DNA of 64,000 bases from Streptomyces goshikiensis (GTDB taxonomy: Bacteria > Actinomycetota > Actinomycetes > Streptomycetales > Streptomycetaceae): positions 186,001-250,000 of the forward strand of contig NZ_BMVE01000005.1 of NCBI RefSeq assembly GCF_014650555.1. Direction: 5' to 3'. The notes under the pieces were generated by a model. It searched no databases. It saw only the letters and a list, made by a program, of their open reading frames with translations, and was not told the origin of the DNA. The translations under genes were made by a program, and so were the position numbers. Below are positions 16,545 to 25,058 of this stretch, piece after piece; within the stretch, counting starts at the first letter, position 1, and each line of letters begins with the position of its first letter.

Positions 16545-17294
16545 ATGGGTGTCTCCACCTCAAGCCCGGGCAAGGGCATCGCACTCGTCACAGTCGACTT
16601 CCCACCCGTCAACGCGCTCCCCGTACAGGGCTGGTACGAGCTCGCCGACGCCCTGCGCTCCGCCGGCCGCGACCCCGAGACCCGCTGCGTCGTCCTCGCC
16701 GCCGAGGGCCGGGGCTTCAACGCCGGCGTCGACATCAAGGAGATGCGGCGCGACTCCGGCCACGGCGCCCTCATCGGCGCCAACCGCGGCTGCTACGAGG
16801 CCTTCGCGGCCGTGTACGAGTGCGAGGTCCCGGTCGTGGCCGCCGTGCACGGGTTCTGCCTGGGCGGCGGCATCGGGCTCGTCGGCAACGCCGACGCGAT
16901 CGTCGCCTCCGAGGACGCCACCTTCGGACTGCCCGAGCTCGACCGGGGCGCCCTCGGCGCCGCCACCCATCTGGCCCGGCTCGTCCCCCAGCACCTGATG
17001 CGCGCCCTGTACTACACCTCGCGCACCGCCACCGCCGCCGAACTGCACGCGCACGGCTCGGTCTGGCGGGTGGTGCCGCGCGCGGAGCTGCGGTCCGCCG
17101 CCCTCGCGCTCGCCGCCGAGATCGCCCTGAAGGACGGGTACCTGATCCGGCTCGCGAAGGCGGCCATCAACGGCATCGACCCCGTGGACGTGCGCCGCAG
17201 CTACCGCTTCGAGCAGGGCTTCACCTTCGAGGCCAACCTCAGCGGGGTCGCGGCCCGGGTCCGCGACACCTTCGGAGAGGAGGAGCGCTCATGA
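16545..17294 (+). CDS. echA20: Enoyl-CoA hydratase family ring hydrolase EchA20
   Basis: A 249-residue crotonase-fold enzyme. The oxyanion-hole segments are visible as GRGFNAGVDIKEM and GFCLGGGIGLVGNADAIVAS. In M. tuberculosis EchA20 opens a carbon ring of a HIP-derived CoA thioester during cholesterol degradation rather than hydrating a double bond. The length matches EchA20 (247 residues). I choose ATG 16545 because the alternative ATG at 16515 lies inside the operator. The stop overlaps the ipdA start in ATGA, beginning a coupled echA20-ipdA-ipdB-ipdC operon. Confidence 0.9.
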   Translation: MGVSTSSPGKGIALVTVDFPPVNALPVQGWYELADALRSAGRDPETRCVVLAAEGRGFNAGVDIKEMRRDSGHGALIGANRGCYEAFAAVYECEVPVVAAVHGFCLGGGIGLVGNADAIVASEDATFGLPELDRGALGAATHLARLVPQHLMRALYYTSRTATAAELHAHGSVWRVVPRAELRSAALALAAEIALKDGYLIRLAKAAINGIDPVDVRRSYRFEQGFTFEANLSGVAARVRDTFGEEERS

Positions 17295-18142
17295 CCGACA
17301 AGTCCATGACCCCCGAGGACGTGGTCGGGCGGCTGCGCAGCGGGATGACCCTCGGCATCGGCGGCTGGGGTTCCCGGCGCAAGCCGATGGCCCTGGTGCG
17401 GGCGCTGCTCCGGTCCGAGATCACCGATCTCACCGTGGTCTCGTACGGCGGCCCCGACGTCGGCCTGCTGGCGGCCGCCGGCCGGATCCGAAGGCTCGTC
17501 GCCCCCTTCGCCACCCTCGACTCGATCCCGCTGGAGCCGCACTTCCGGGCCGCCCGCGAGGCCGGCGCGTTCGAGCTGACCGAGCTCGACGAGGCCATGT
17601 TCATGTGGGGGCTGCACGCCGCCGCGAACCGGCTGCCCTTCCTCCCCGTCCGCGCGGGCCTCGGCTCCGACGTGATGCGGGTCAACCCGGAGCTGCGCAC
17701 CGTCACCTCCCCCTACGCCGACGGCGAGGAGCTCGTGGCCGTGCCCGCGCTGCGGATGGACGCGGCCCTCGTCCACCTCAACCGCGCCGACCGGCTCGGC
17801 AACGCCCAGTACCTGGGCCCGGACCCGTACTTCGACGACCTGTTCTGCGAGGCGGCCGACGCCGCCTACGTCTCCTGCGAGCAGCTCGTGGAGAGCGCCG
17901 AGCTGGCCAAGGCGGGGCCGCCGCAGTCGCTGCTGGTCAGCCGGCATTGCGTCACCGGGGTGGTGGAGTGCCCGAACGGGGCGCACTTCACCTCCTGCGT
18001 CCCCGACTACGGCCGTGACGAGGCGTTCCAGAAGCTGTACGCGTCCACCCCCTGGGCGGAGTTCGCCGCCCGCTTCCTCCGCGGCGCGAGCGAGCAGGAC
18101 TACCAGCGCGCCGTCCGGGCCTGGCACGAGGAGCAGAGTTGA
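17291..18142 (+). CDS. ipdA: CoA-transferase-like COCHEA-CoA hydrolase, alpha subunit
   Basis: A 283-residue class I CoA-transferase-fold subunit. The N-terminal TLGIGGWGSRRKPMALVRALL and the VVSYGGPDVGLL segment belong to that fold. IpdA with IpdB forms a heterodimer that in Mycobacterium and Rhodococcus opens the last steroid ring of COCHEA-CoA and does not act as a transferase. It is coupled to echA20 (ATGA) and to ipdB (TTGA) with stop-start overlaps, consistent with a 1:1 complex. Normal length; nothing missing. Confidence 0.92.
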   Translation: MTDKSMTPEDVVGRLRSGMTLGIGGWGSRRKPMALVRALLRSEITDLTVVSYGGPDVGLLAAAGRIRRLVAPFATLDSIPLEPHFRAAREAGAFELTELDEAMFMWGLHAAANRLPFLPVRAGLGSDVMRVNPELRTVTSPYADGEELVAVPALRMDAALVHLNRADRLGNAQYLGPDPYFDDLFCEAADAAYVSCEQLVESAELAKAGPPQSLLVSRHCVTGVVECPNGAHFTSCVPDYGRDEAFQKLYASTPWAEFAARFLRGASEQDYQRAVRAWHEEQS

Positions 18143-18897
18143 GCAGCGGGAGAAGCGAGAGCGCGGCGGCGCCGGTCAGCCGCGCCGAATACTGTGTGGT
18201 CGCCTGCGCCGAGGCCTGGCGGGACAACGGCGAGGTGCTGGCCAGTCCGATGGGGCTGATCCCCTCGTTCGGGGCGCGGCTGGCGAAGCGGACCTTCTCC
18301 CCCGATCTGCTGCTGACCGACGGGGAGGCGATGCTGGTCGGGCTCGACGGCAGCGCCGAGGGCTGGCTCCCGTACCGCCGTCACCTCACGATGGTGACGG
18401 GCGGCAGGCGGCACGTGATGATGGGGGCGAGCCAGATCGACCGGTTCGGCAACCAGAACATCTCCTGCGTCGGGGACTGGGAGCGGCCTTCGCGCCAGTT
18501 GCTCGGGGTGCGCGGGGCGCCCGTCAACACGCTGAACAATCCGGTGAGTTACTGGGTGCCCCGGCATTCCCTGCGGGTCTTCGTCGAGCGGGTCGACATG
18601 GTCAGCGGCGTCGGTTACGACCGTGCCGAGGCGGCGGGGGTGACCCGCTTCCACCGGCTGCCGCGGGTGGTGAGCGATCTCGGCGTCTTCGATTTCACCG
18701 GCCCCGGGCACAGCATGCGGCTGGTTTCCCGCCACCCGGGGGTCGCCGTCGAGCAGGTGCGGGCGGCGACCGGGTTCGAGCTGGCGGGCGCGGACGGCGA
18801 GGTCCCGTACACCCGGGAGCCGACGGCGCGCGAGCTGGCGCTGATCCGCGAGGTGATCGATCCCGAGGGGCTGCGCGAGCGGGAAGTACGGGGATGA
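18139..18897 (+). CDS. ipdB: CoA-transferase-like COCHEA-CoA hydrolase, beta subunit
   Basis: A 252-residue partner of IpdA. Features include EYCVVACAEAWRDNGEVLASPMG at the N-terminus, the MGASQIDRFGNQNISCVGDW segment and a C-terminal PYTREPTARELALIREVIDPEG. The reading frame starts with a rare TTG (18139-18141) that overlaps the ipdA stop and has GAGGAG five bases upstream; no in-frame ATG or GTG offers a better start. Its job is ring opening of the last steroid-derived ring together with IpdA. Confidence 0.91.
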   Translation: MSSGRSESAAAPVSRAEYCVVACAEAWRDNGEVLASPMGLIPSFGARLAKRTFSPDLLLTDGEAMLVGLDGSAEGWLPYRRHLTMVTGGRRHVMMGASQIDRFGNQNISCVGDWERPSRQLLGVRGAPVNTLNNPVSYWVPRHSLRVFVERVDMVSGVGYDRAEAAGVTRFHRLPRVVSDLGVFDFTGPGHSMRLVSRHPGVAVEQVRAATGFELAGADGEVPYTREPTARELALIREVIDPEGLREREVRG

Positions 18898-18901
18898 CGC
18901 G

Positions 18902-19987
18902 ATGAAGACGGCGTTCACGAAGCTGGTCGGGGTCGAGCACCCGATCGTGCAGACGGGCATGGGCTGGGTCGCCGGGCCCCGCCTGGTGTCGGCGGCCGCG
19001 AACGCGGGCGCCCTCGGGATCCTGGCCTCGGCGACGATGACCCTGGAGCAGCTGCGCTCCGCGGTACGGGAGGTCGCGTCCCGGACCGACGCCCCGTTCG
19101 GGGTGAACCTGCGCGCGGACGCGGGGGACGCGGCCGAGCGGGCCGCTCTGATCGCCGACGAGGGCGTACGGGTGGCCTCGTTCGCGCTGGCCCCCTCGAA
19201 GGAGCTGATCGCGCGGCTCAAGGACGCGGGCGTGGTCGTCATCCCGTCGGTCGGGGCGCGCCGGCACGCCGAGAAGGTCGCGGCGTGGGGCGCGGACGCG
19301 GTGATCGTGCAGGGCGGTGAGGGCGGCGGGCACACCGGGGACGTGGCGACGACGGTGCTGCTGCCGCAGGTGGTCGACGCCGTGGACATCCCCGTGATCG
19401 CGGCGGGCGGCTTCCACGACGGCCGGGGTCTGGTCGCGGCGCTGTCGTTCGGGGCGGCGGGCGTCGCGATGGGCACCCGGTTCCTGCTGACCTCCGATTC
19501 CACCGTCCCGGACGCGGTGAAGGCCGAGTACCTGAAGGCGGGCGTCCGGGACGTCACCGTGACGACGGCGGTCGACGGGCTGCCGCACCGGATGCTCCGC
19601 AGCGAGCTGGTCGCCTCCCTGGAGCGGGCGGGCCGGGCCCGGGCGCTGGCCAGGGCGGTGCGGCACGCGGCCGGGTTCCGGAAGCTGTCGGGGCTGTCGT
19701 GGTCGCGGATGGTGCGCGACGGCCTCGCGATGAAACACGGCAAGGAGCTGTCCTGGAGCCAGGTCCTGCTCGCCGCGAACACCCCGATGCTCCTGAAGGC
19801 GTCCATGGTCGAGGGCCGTACGGACCTCGGCGTCATGGCATCGGGCCAGGTGGCCGGTGTGATCGAGGACCTCCCGTCGTGTGCGGAGCTCGTCACCCGG
19901 GTCATGGCCGAGGCGCACACCGTGCTGGAACGGCTGCACGGACTCAACCCCCCGCACCCGCTCGGCACCCTGCCACCACCAGGGTGA
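18902..19987 (+). CDS. ipdC: FMN-dependent enone reductase of the nitronate-monooxygenase family
   Basis: A 361-residue TIM-barrel flavoprotein annotated broadly as 2-nitropropane dioxygenase. The N-terminal HPIVQTGMGWVAGPRLVSAAANAG, the VIVQGGEGGGHTGD phosphate/FMN loop and the IPVIAAGGFHDGRG strand-loop are diagnostic. In the steroid pathway the homologous IpdC (Rv3553) reduces a CoA-bound ring intermediate just before or after the IpdAB step. It is the last gene of the echA20 operon, 4 bases behind ipdB. The downstream phosphatase gene begins 30 bases later and could receive read-through, as no hairpin separates them. Confidence 0.88.
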   Translation: MKTAFTKLVGVEHPIVQTGMGWVAGPRLVSAAANAGALGILASATMTLEQLRSAVREVASRTDAPFGVNLRADAGDAAERAALIADEGVRVASFALAPSKELIARLKDAGVVVIPSVGARRHAEKVAAWGADAVIVQGGEGGGHTGDVATTVLLPQVVDAVDIPVIAAGGFHDGRGLVAALSFGAAGVAMGTRFLLTSDSTVPDAVKAEYLKAGVRDVTVTTAVDGLPHRMLRSELVASLERAGRARALARAVRHAAGFRKLSGLSWSRMVRDGLAMKHGKELSWSQVLLAANTPMLLKASMVEGRTDLGVMASGQVAGVIEDLPSCAELVTRVMAEAHTVLERLHGLNPPHPLGTLPPPG

Positions 19988-20017
19988 TCCCCCTTCTCCT
20001 CCCCAGGAGTCGCCCAG

Positions 20018-20950
20018 ATGAGCCGTGCCCGAATCCGCCTGGCGACCGCGGTGCTCGCCGCCGCCCTCGCCATGGCGGGCCTGCCCGCCTCCGCGTTCGC
20101 GCGGACGGCGCCCGCGACCGCCGGCGCCCAGCACCGGTACCCGGCGCACCCGCAGGCGGAAACGATTCGCCAGATCCCGCTCCAAGGCGCGGTCAACGTC
20201 CGTGACCTGGGCGGTTACCGCACCTGGACGGGCGGCAAGGTCCGCCGGGGCCTGGTCTACCGTTCCGACGCGCTGAGCAGGCTGACCCCTGCCGACGTCA
20301 CCACCGTCGCCGGCCTTGGCCTCACCGAGGTCGTCGACTTCCGCATCCCGGCGGAGCTCCAGTACGACGGCGCCGACCGGCTGCCCGCCGGGCTCACCGC
20401 CACCTCACGCCCCGTCAGCGACCTCGGTCTGTACGCGACCCTGGTCGGCGCGATCGCCAGCGGCGACCCCGTCCAGCAGGAGCGGATGCTCGGCGGCGGC
20501 CGCGCCGAGGCGTACATGCGCGACATCTACCGCACGTTCGTGACGAGCCCCGAGAACCGGGCGCAGTTCGCGGCGACCCTGCGGGAGATCGCGGACGGCC
20601 GGGGGCCGCTGCTCTACCACTGCACCTCGGGCAAGGACCGGACGGGCTGGCTGAGTTACGTACTGCTGCGCGCCCTGGCCGTGCCCGAGGACACCGCCGA
20701 GCGCGACTACCTGGCCTCCAACACCTTCCGGGGCGCGTACGACGCCCAGGTGCGGGCGGGCCTGAAGCAGTCCGGGCGGATGCTGAACCCGGACCTGCTG
20801 ATCCCGCTCCAGGAGGTCCGTACGGACTACCTGGACTCCGCGACGGCCCGGATGGAGGCCGATTTCGGCGGCTTCTACGGCTACCTGACGGACGGTCTGG
20901 GCCTGGACCTCAGGACCCTGGCGAAGCTCCAGGCCAGGCTGGTCGGGTAA
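20018..20950 (+). CDS. Secreted protein-tyrosine/lipid phosphatase, PtpB-like
   Basis: A 310-residue dual-specificity phosphatase with a Sec signal peptide (RIRLATAVLAAALAMAGLPASAFA). The substrate-loop motif VNVRDLGGYRT and the P-loop HCTSGKDRTGW (Cx5R with the extra Lys-Asp) mark the PtpB / tyrosine-serine-lipid phosphatase family seen in M. tuberculosis and many actinomycetes. The N-terminal Arg-Ala export region and Ala-rich cleavage site make it extracellular or wall-associated. It may be expressed from its own promoter; the 30-base gap to ipdC contains GGAG (CCCCAGGAGTCGCCCAG). It does not belong functionally with the steroid genes. Confidence 0.9.
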   Translation: MSRARIRLATAVLAAALAMAGLPASAFARTAPATAGAQHRYPAHPQAETIRQIPLQGAVNVRDLGGYRTWTGGKVRRGLVYRSDALSRLTPADVTTVAGLGLTEVVDFRIPAELQYDGADRLPAGLTATSRPVSDLGLYATLVGAIASGDPVQQERMLGGGRAEAYMRDIYRTFVTSPENRAQFAATLREIADGRGPLLYHCTSGKDRTGWLSYVLLRALAVPEDTAERDYLASNTFRGAYDAQVRAGLKQSGRMLNPDLLIPLQEVRTDYLDSATARMEADFGGFYGYLTDGLGLDLRTLAKLQARLVG

Positions 20951-20972
20951 CGGGCCGACGGGCCCGGACAGC

Positions 20973-21010
20973 GCAACGCCGGGCAGCGCGTGTGCGCTGC
21001 CCGGCGTTGC
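20973..21010. terminator. Strong 17-base-pair bidirectional terminator
   Basis: A perfect inverted repeat (20973-20989 against 20994-21010, GCAACGCCGGGCAGCGC) with a GTGT loop lies between the convergent phosphatase and helicase genes. Confidence 0.85.
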
Positions 21011-21028
21011 GGCGTGTGGAGAGAGGGG

Positions 21029-22726
21029 TCAGGAGCTGGTGCGCCCCGCGGCGGGACGACCGCCACCGGAGCGGCGGCGCGAGGCCGCCGGAGCGCCGCC
21101 GGTGCGGGCACCGCCCTGGCCGCCGCCCGCCTGGCCGCGGGCGCCGCCCTGGCCGCGCCCGGCGGACTGGCCGCCCTGGCCGCGCGAGCCGGCCTGGCCG
21201 CCGCCACCCTGACCGCCGGCGGAGCGGGCCCGGCGCGGCCGGCCTTCGCCCGTACCGGCCGCCGGGGCGGAGGCACCCTGGGCGCCGCCCTGGCCGCCAC
21301 CGGAGCGGCGGCGGGCGCCGCCGGAACCGGAGCCGGAACGGCCGGAGCCGGAGCGCGCCTTGGGCTGCGGCGGCTGCGGGACCTCCAGCACCACGGGGAT
21401 GCCCGAGGGCTCCTTGGCGCCGGTGAGGCGGGACAGCTCCTCGTCGGAGGACTTGATCTGCGCGGTGCGCGGGGAGATGCCGGCGTCCGACATCAGGCGG
21501 GTCATCTCGCGGCGCTGGTCGGGCAGGACCAGGGTGACCACGCTGCCGGACTCGCCGGCGCGGGCGGTACGGCCGCCGCGGTGCAGGTAGTCCTTGTGGT
21601 CGGTGGGCGGGTCCACGTTCACGACGAGGTCGAGGTCGTCGATGTGGATGCCGCGCGCGGCCACGTTGGTGGCGACCAGCGCGGTGACCTCGCCCGTCTT
21701 GAACCAGTCCAGGGTCCGGTTGCGCTGCGGCTGCGAGCGGCCGCCGTGCAGGCCGGAGGCGCGGACGCCGTCCGCGAGGAGCTTCTTGACCATGCGGTCG
21801 ACCCCGCGCTTGGTGTCGACGAACATGATCACCCGGCCGTCGCGAGCGGCTATGCGCGTCGCCACGGCCTTCTTGTCGGTCTCGTCCATGACGTACAGGA
21901 CGTGGTGCTCCATGGTGGTGACCGCGCCGGCCGACGGGTCGACGGAGTGGCCGACCGGGTCGTGCAGGAACATCTTGACGAGCTTGTCGATGTTCTTGTC
22001 GAGGGTCGCCGAGAACAGCATGGTCTGGCCCTCGGGCCGGACCTGCTTGAGCAGCGCGGTGACCTGCGGCATGAAGCCCATGTCGGTCATCTGGTCGGCC
22101 TCGTCGAGGACCGTGATGGCGACCTGCGAGAGGTCGGCGTCACCGCGGTCGATGAGGTCCTTGAGGCGGCCGGGGGTGGCGACGAGCACCTCGGCGCCGC
22201 GGCGCAGGGCGCCGGACTGCCGGTTGATCGACATGCCGCCGACGACGGTCGCGATGCGCAGGTTGACGGACGTGGCGTACGGGGCCAGGGCGTCGGTGAC
22301 CTGCTGCGCGAGCTCGCGGGTCGGTACGAGGACCAGCGCGAGCGGCTGCTTGGGCTGGGCGCGGTGCCCGGCGGTGCGGGCCAGCAGGGCCAGGCCGAAG
22401 GCGAGGGTCTTGCCGGAGCCGGTGCGGCCGCGGCCGAGCAGGTCACGGCCGGCCAGCGAGTTCGGCAGCGTGGCGGCCTGGATCGGGAACGGCTCGGTGA
22501 CACCCTGGGCGGCGAGGGTCTTCAGCAGCGCCTCGGGCATGTCCATGTCCTCGAACGCGGCGACCGGCGGGAGCGCCGGGGTCAGCGGTTCGGGCATGGT
22601 GAACTCTTGGGGCCTGGCTACGGGGGCGGACTTCTGCCGTCCCGCGCCAGACTTCGGACGCCCCTGGGCCGCACCTCGACCCCGGGTGGGGCGGCGGCTG
22701 GGTCGTGCGGAGCTGGAGCTGGTCAT
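21029..22726 (-). CDS. DEAD-box RNA helicase with Arg/Gly-rich tail
   Basis: A 565-residue ATP-dependent RNA helicase. Motifs in order: Q-motif region (FEDMDMPEALLKTL...PFPIQ), GRGRTGSGKT (I), PTRELAQQ (Ia), TPGRL (Ib), DEAD as LDEADQM (II), SAT (III), then VATNVAARGIHIDDL (V) and HRGGRTARAG (VI). The last 130 residues are a low-complexity Gly/Arg/Ser/Gln tail, likely to bind RNA. The gene follows the cold-shock gene in the same direction, and such pairs work together in RNA unfolding at low temperature. The N-terminal 40 residues are basic; a downstream ATG (MPEPLTPALP) is an alternative start. Confidence 0.95.
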   Translation of the reverse strand: MTSSSSARPSRRPTRGRGAAQGRPKSGAGRQKSAPVARPQEFTMPEPLTPALPPVAAFEDMDMPEALLKTLAAQGVTEPFPIQAATLPNSLAGRDLLGRGRTGSGKTLAFGLALLARTAGHRAQPKQPLALVLVPTRELAQQVTDALAPYATSVNLRIATVVGGMSINRQSGALRRGAEVLVATPGRLKDLIDRGDADLSQVAITVLDEADQMTDMGFMPQVTALLKQVRPEGQTMLFSATLDKNIDKLVKMFLHDPVGHSVDPSAGAVTTMEHHVLYVMDETDKKAVATRIAARDGRVIMFVDTKRGVDRMVKKLLADGVRASGLHGGRSQPQRNRTLDWFKTGEVTALVATNVAARGIHIDDLDLVVNVDPPTDHKDYLHRGGRTARAGESGSVVTLVLPDQRREMTRLMSDAGISPRTAQIKSSDEELSRLTGAKEPSGIPVVLEVPQPPQPKARSGSGRSGSGSGGARRRSGGGQGGAQGASAPAAGTGEGRPRRARSAGGQGGGGQAGSRGQGGQSAGRGQGGARGQAGGGQGGARTGGAPAASRRRSGGGRPAAGRTSS

Positions 22727-22788
22727 GCGAGAAAGCCCTCCTGAAACCGGCAGGTAAAACGAGCGGTGCGAGTCGGAACAGCAGACAA

Positions 22789-22822
22789 GCCGGGGCCCGC
22801 ACCTCGCGGTGCGGACCCCGGC
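22789..22822 (-). terminator. Hairpin between csp and helicase genes
   Basis: A 15-base stem (22789-22803 against 22808-22822) with one mismatch and a TCGC loop, a few bases after the csp stop codon. It probably acts as a partial terminator, lowering helicase expression relative to the cold-shock gene. Confidence 0.65.
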
Positions 22823-22834
22823 ATGCTGAAGAAA

Positions 22835-23038
22835 TTAGGCGGGGAGGATGTTCTCCGCCTGGGGGCCCTTCTGGCCCTGGGTCACGTCGAAGGAGACGCG
22901 CTGACCCTCGGTGAGCTCACGGAAGCCCTGGGTGGCGATGTTCGAGTAGTGGGCGAACACGTCCGGACCGCCACCGTCCTGCTCGATGAAGCCGAAGCCC
23001 TTTTCCGAGTTGAACCACTTCACGGTGCCAAGTGCCAT
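22835..23038 (-). CDS. Cold-shock protein, CspA family
   Basis: A 67-residue single OB-fold RNA chaperone. RNP1 (KGFGFI) and RNP2 (DVFAHYSNI) are complete, as are the N-terminal MALGTVKWFNSEKG and the terminal GPQAENILPA. The start ATG 23038 has AGGAGA six bases upstream. It binds single-stranded RNA and acts as anti-terminator or translation aid. The long, A/T-richer leader with two hairpins is typical of csp genes controlled at the mRNA level. Confidence 0.97.
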   Translation of the reverse strand: MALGTVKWFNSEKGFGFIEQDGGGPDVFAHYSNIATQGFRELTEGQRVSFDVTQGQKGPQAENILPA

Positions 23039-23130
23039 TTTGAATCTCCTGAATAGGCGGCAAGGGCCCCATCCGGAGACTCCGGTAAAACAATTAAAGC
23101 GCCTGTCGGAGCAATCCCGTCAGGCGCACA
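23039..23130 (-). promoter_or_regulatory. Structured 5' leader of the cold-shock gene
   Basis: Two hairpins lie upstream of the csp start: CCGGAG/CTCCGG at 23073-23085 and GCGCCTG/CAGGCGC at 23099-23127 with inner pairs. Between them is the only AT-rich stretch nearby (TAAAACAATTAAAG). This could be a temperature-responsive leader or a promoter-proximal attenuator; from sequence alone either is possible. The promoter itself probably lies in 23130-23200. Confidence 0.45.
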
Positions 23131-23247
23131 TAAAGTTCATGGGTACCACAACTGCAACTCCCCAAAGCTATCACAGACCGCCGCGGCGTGCCGCCCCACC
23201 CCTGTGACCTGCGTCCCCCGGGGCGGGCGCGGCCCGGCCGGCGGGCG

Positions 23248-24405
23248 CTAGAGCCGTTCGATGATGGTCACGTTGGCCTGGCCGCCGCCCTCGCACATGG
23301 TCTGGAGGCCGTAGCGCCCGCCCGTGCGCTCCAGCTCGTGGAGGAGGGTGGTCATCAGCTTGACGCCGGTCGCGCCCAGGGGGTGGCCGAGGGCGATGGC
23401 GCCGCCGTTGACGTTGACCCGCTCCGGGTCGGCGCCGGTCTCCTTCAGCCAGGCCAGTACGACCGGGGCGAAGGCCTCGTTGATCTCGACGAGGTCGATG
23501 GCGGCCAGGGACATGCCGGTCTTCTTCAGAGCGTACGCCGTAGCCGGGATCGGCGCGGACAGCATCCGGATCGGGTCCTCGCCCCGTACCGACAGGTGGT
23601 GGATCCGGGCCCTGGGGGTCAGGCCGTGTTCCCGGACCGCCCGCTCGGAGGCGATCAGCATCGCCGCCGCCCCGTCGGAGACCTGCGAGGAGACGGCCGC
23701 GGTGATGGTGCCGCCCTCCACGACGGGCCGCAGGCCCGCCATCTTCTCCAGGGTGGTGTCCCGGCGGGGGCCCTCGTCGCTGCGCACGTCCCCGTACGCG
23801 ACGGTCTCCCGCTCGAAACGGCCCTCGTCGATCGCCCGGACCGCCCGCCGGTGCGAGCGGAGCGCGAACTCCTCCATCTCGCGCCGGCCGATGCCCCACT
23901 TCGCGGCGATGAGCTGCGCGCCGTGGAACTGGTTCACGGGCGCGTCCCCGTACCGGGCGCGCCAGCCCTCGGAGCCGGCGTACGGGCCCTCGGTGAGGCC
24001 GAGGGGCTCCGCCGCCTGCCGTGAGGCGAAGGCGATCGGGATCATCGACATGTTCTGCGTACCGCCCGCGACGACCAGGTCCTGGGTGCCGGAGAGGACG
24101 CCCTGGGCGGCGAAGTGGACGGCCTGCTGGGAGGAGCCGCACTGCCGGTCGACGGTCACGCCCGGCACCTCCTCGGGCAGCCCGGCGGCCAGCCAGGCCG
24201 TCCGCGCGATGTCCCCGGCCTGCGGGCCGACGGTGTCCAGGCAGCCGAAGACGACGTCCTCCACCGCGGCCGGGTCCACTCCGGAGCGGGCGACCAGGGC
24301 CTTCAGGACGTGTGCGCCGAGGTCGGCGGGGTGGACGGCCGACAGGCCGCCGCCCCGGCGCCCCACGGGGGTGCGTACCGCGTCGACTATGTAGGCCTCG
24401 GGCAT
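23248..24405 (-). CDS. fadA6: Steroid-pathway thiolase FadA6
   Basis: A 385-residue acetyl-CoA acyltransferase. The active-site cysteine is in VDRQCGSSQQAVHFA, the catalytic histidine in EINEAFAP and GHPLGATGVKL, and the final CEGGGQANVTIIERL carries the second cysteine. FadA6 cleaves beta-keto CoA intermediates formed after steroid ring opening. It is transcribed with kstR2 and ipdF on the minus strand, the same order as Rv3556c-Rv3557c in M. tuberculosis. The ATG at 24405 lies 23 bases after the kstR2 stop. Length is typical. Confidence 0.9.
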   Translation of the reverse strand: MPEAYIVDAVRTPVGRRGGGLSAVHPADLGAHVLKALVARSGVDPAAVEDVVFGCLDTVGPQAGDIARTAWLAAGLPEEVPGVTVDRQCGSSQQAVHFAAQGVLSGTQDLVVAGGTQNMSMIPIAFASRQAAEPLGLTEGPYAGSEGWRARYGDAPVNQFHGAQLIAAKWGIGRREMEEFALRSHRRAVRAIDEGRFERETVAYGDVRSDEGPRRDTTLEKMAGLRPVVEGGTITAAVSSQVSDGAAAMLIASERAVREHGLTPRARIHHLSVRGEDPIRMLSAPIPATAYALKKTGMSLAAIDLVEINEAFAPVVLAWLKETGADPERVNVNGGAIALGHPLGATGVKLMTTLLHELERTGGRYGLQTMCEGGGQANVTIIERL

Positions 24406-24428
24406 CGGGACTCCTCTGTTGGTGGTGG

Positions 24429-25043
24429 TCAGCCGCGTACGGCGATCCCGTCCAGCACCATCGACAGGTACTGCCGGGCGATCTCCTCGGGGCTGTGCTG
24501 TCCGCCGGGCCGGTACCAGGACGCCGCGACCCACACCGTGTCGCGGACGAAGCGGTAGGTGAGGCGGATGTCCAGGTCGGCCCGGAAGACCCGGGCGGCG
24601 ACCCCCCGCTCCAGCGTCCCCAGCCAGGCCTTCTCGAACTTCTGCTGCGAGTCGGAGAGGTAGCGGAAGCGGGGCTGCGCGGACAGGTGCCGGGATTCCT
24701 TCTGGTAGATCGCGACGGCGGCGCGGTGCCGGTCGATCTCCCGGAACGATTCGGTGACGAGGGCCTCGATGGTCTCCCGCGGGCCGAGGCCGGCGGCGAG
24801 GACGGTGTCGTACCCCTCCCACAGCTCGGTCAGGAAGGCCGAGAGGATCTCGTCGAGCATCGATTCCTTGGAATCGAAGTGGTAGTAGAGGCTGCCGGCG
24901 AGCATCCCGGCGGCGTCGGCGATCTTGCGGACGGTGGTGGCGTTGTAGCCCTGCGCGGCGAAGACCTCGGCGGCGGTGCCGAGGAGTTCGCGGCGTCGCT
25001 CCGGTGAGGCCGTCACCTGGGTTTTCTTCTTGTTCGTTGGCAC
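24429..25043 (-). CDS. kstR2: TetR-family repressor KstR2
   Basis: A 204-residue TetR regulator. The DNA-binding helices are RRRELLGTAAEVFAAQGYNATTVRKIADAAGMLAGSLYYHFDSKESML, followed by a helical ligand-binding domain. In mycobacteria KstR2 represses the HIP-degradation genes and is released by HIP-CoA. The context (fadA6 behind, ipdF in front, two matching palindromes at the divergent promoters) strongly supports that identity. It sits inside one of the operons it should control, so it is autoregulated through the site at 25878-25897. Confidence 0.9.
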   Translation of the reverse strand: MPTNKKKTQVTASPERRRELLGTAAEVFAAQGYNATTVRKIADAAGMLAGSLYYHFDSKESMLDEILSAFLTELWEGYDTVLAAGLGPRETIEALVTESFREIDRHRAAVAIYQKESRHLSAQPRFRYLSDSQQKFEKAWLGTLERGVAARVFRADLDIRLTYRFVRDTVWVAASWYRPGGQHSPEEIARQYLSMVLDGIAVRG

Positions 25044-25058
25044 GCGCCCATTCTGTGC

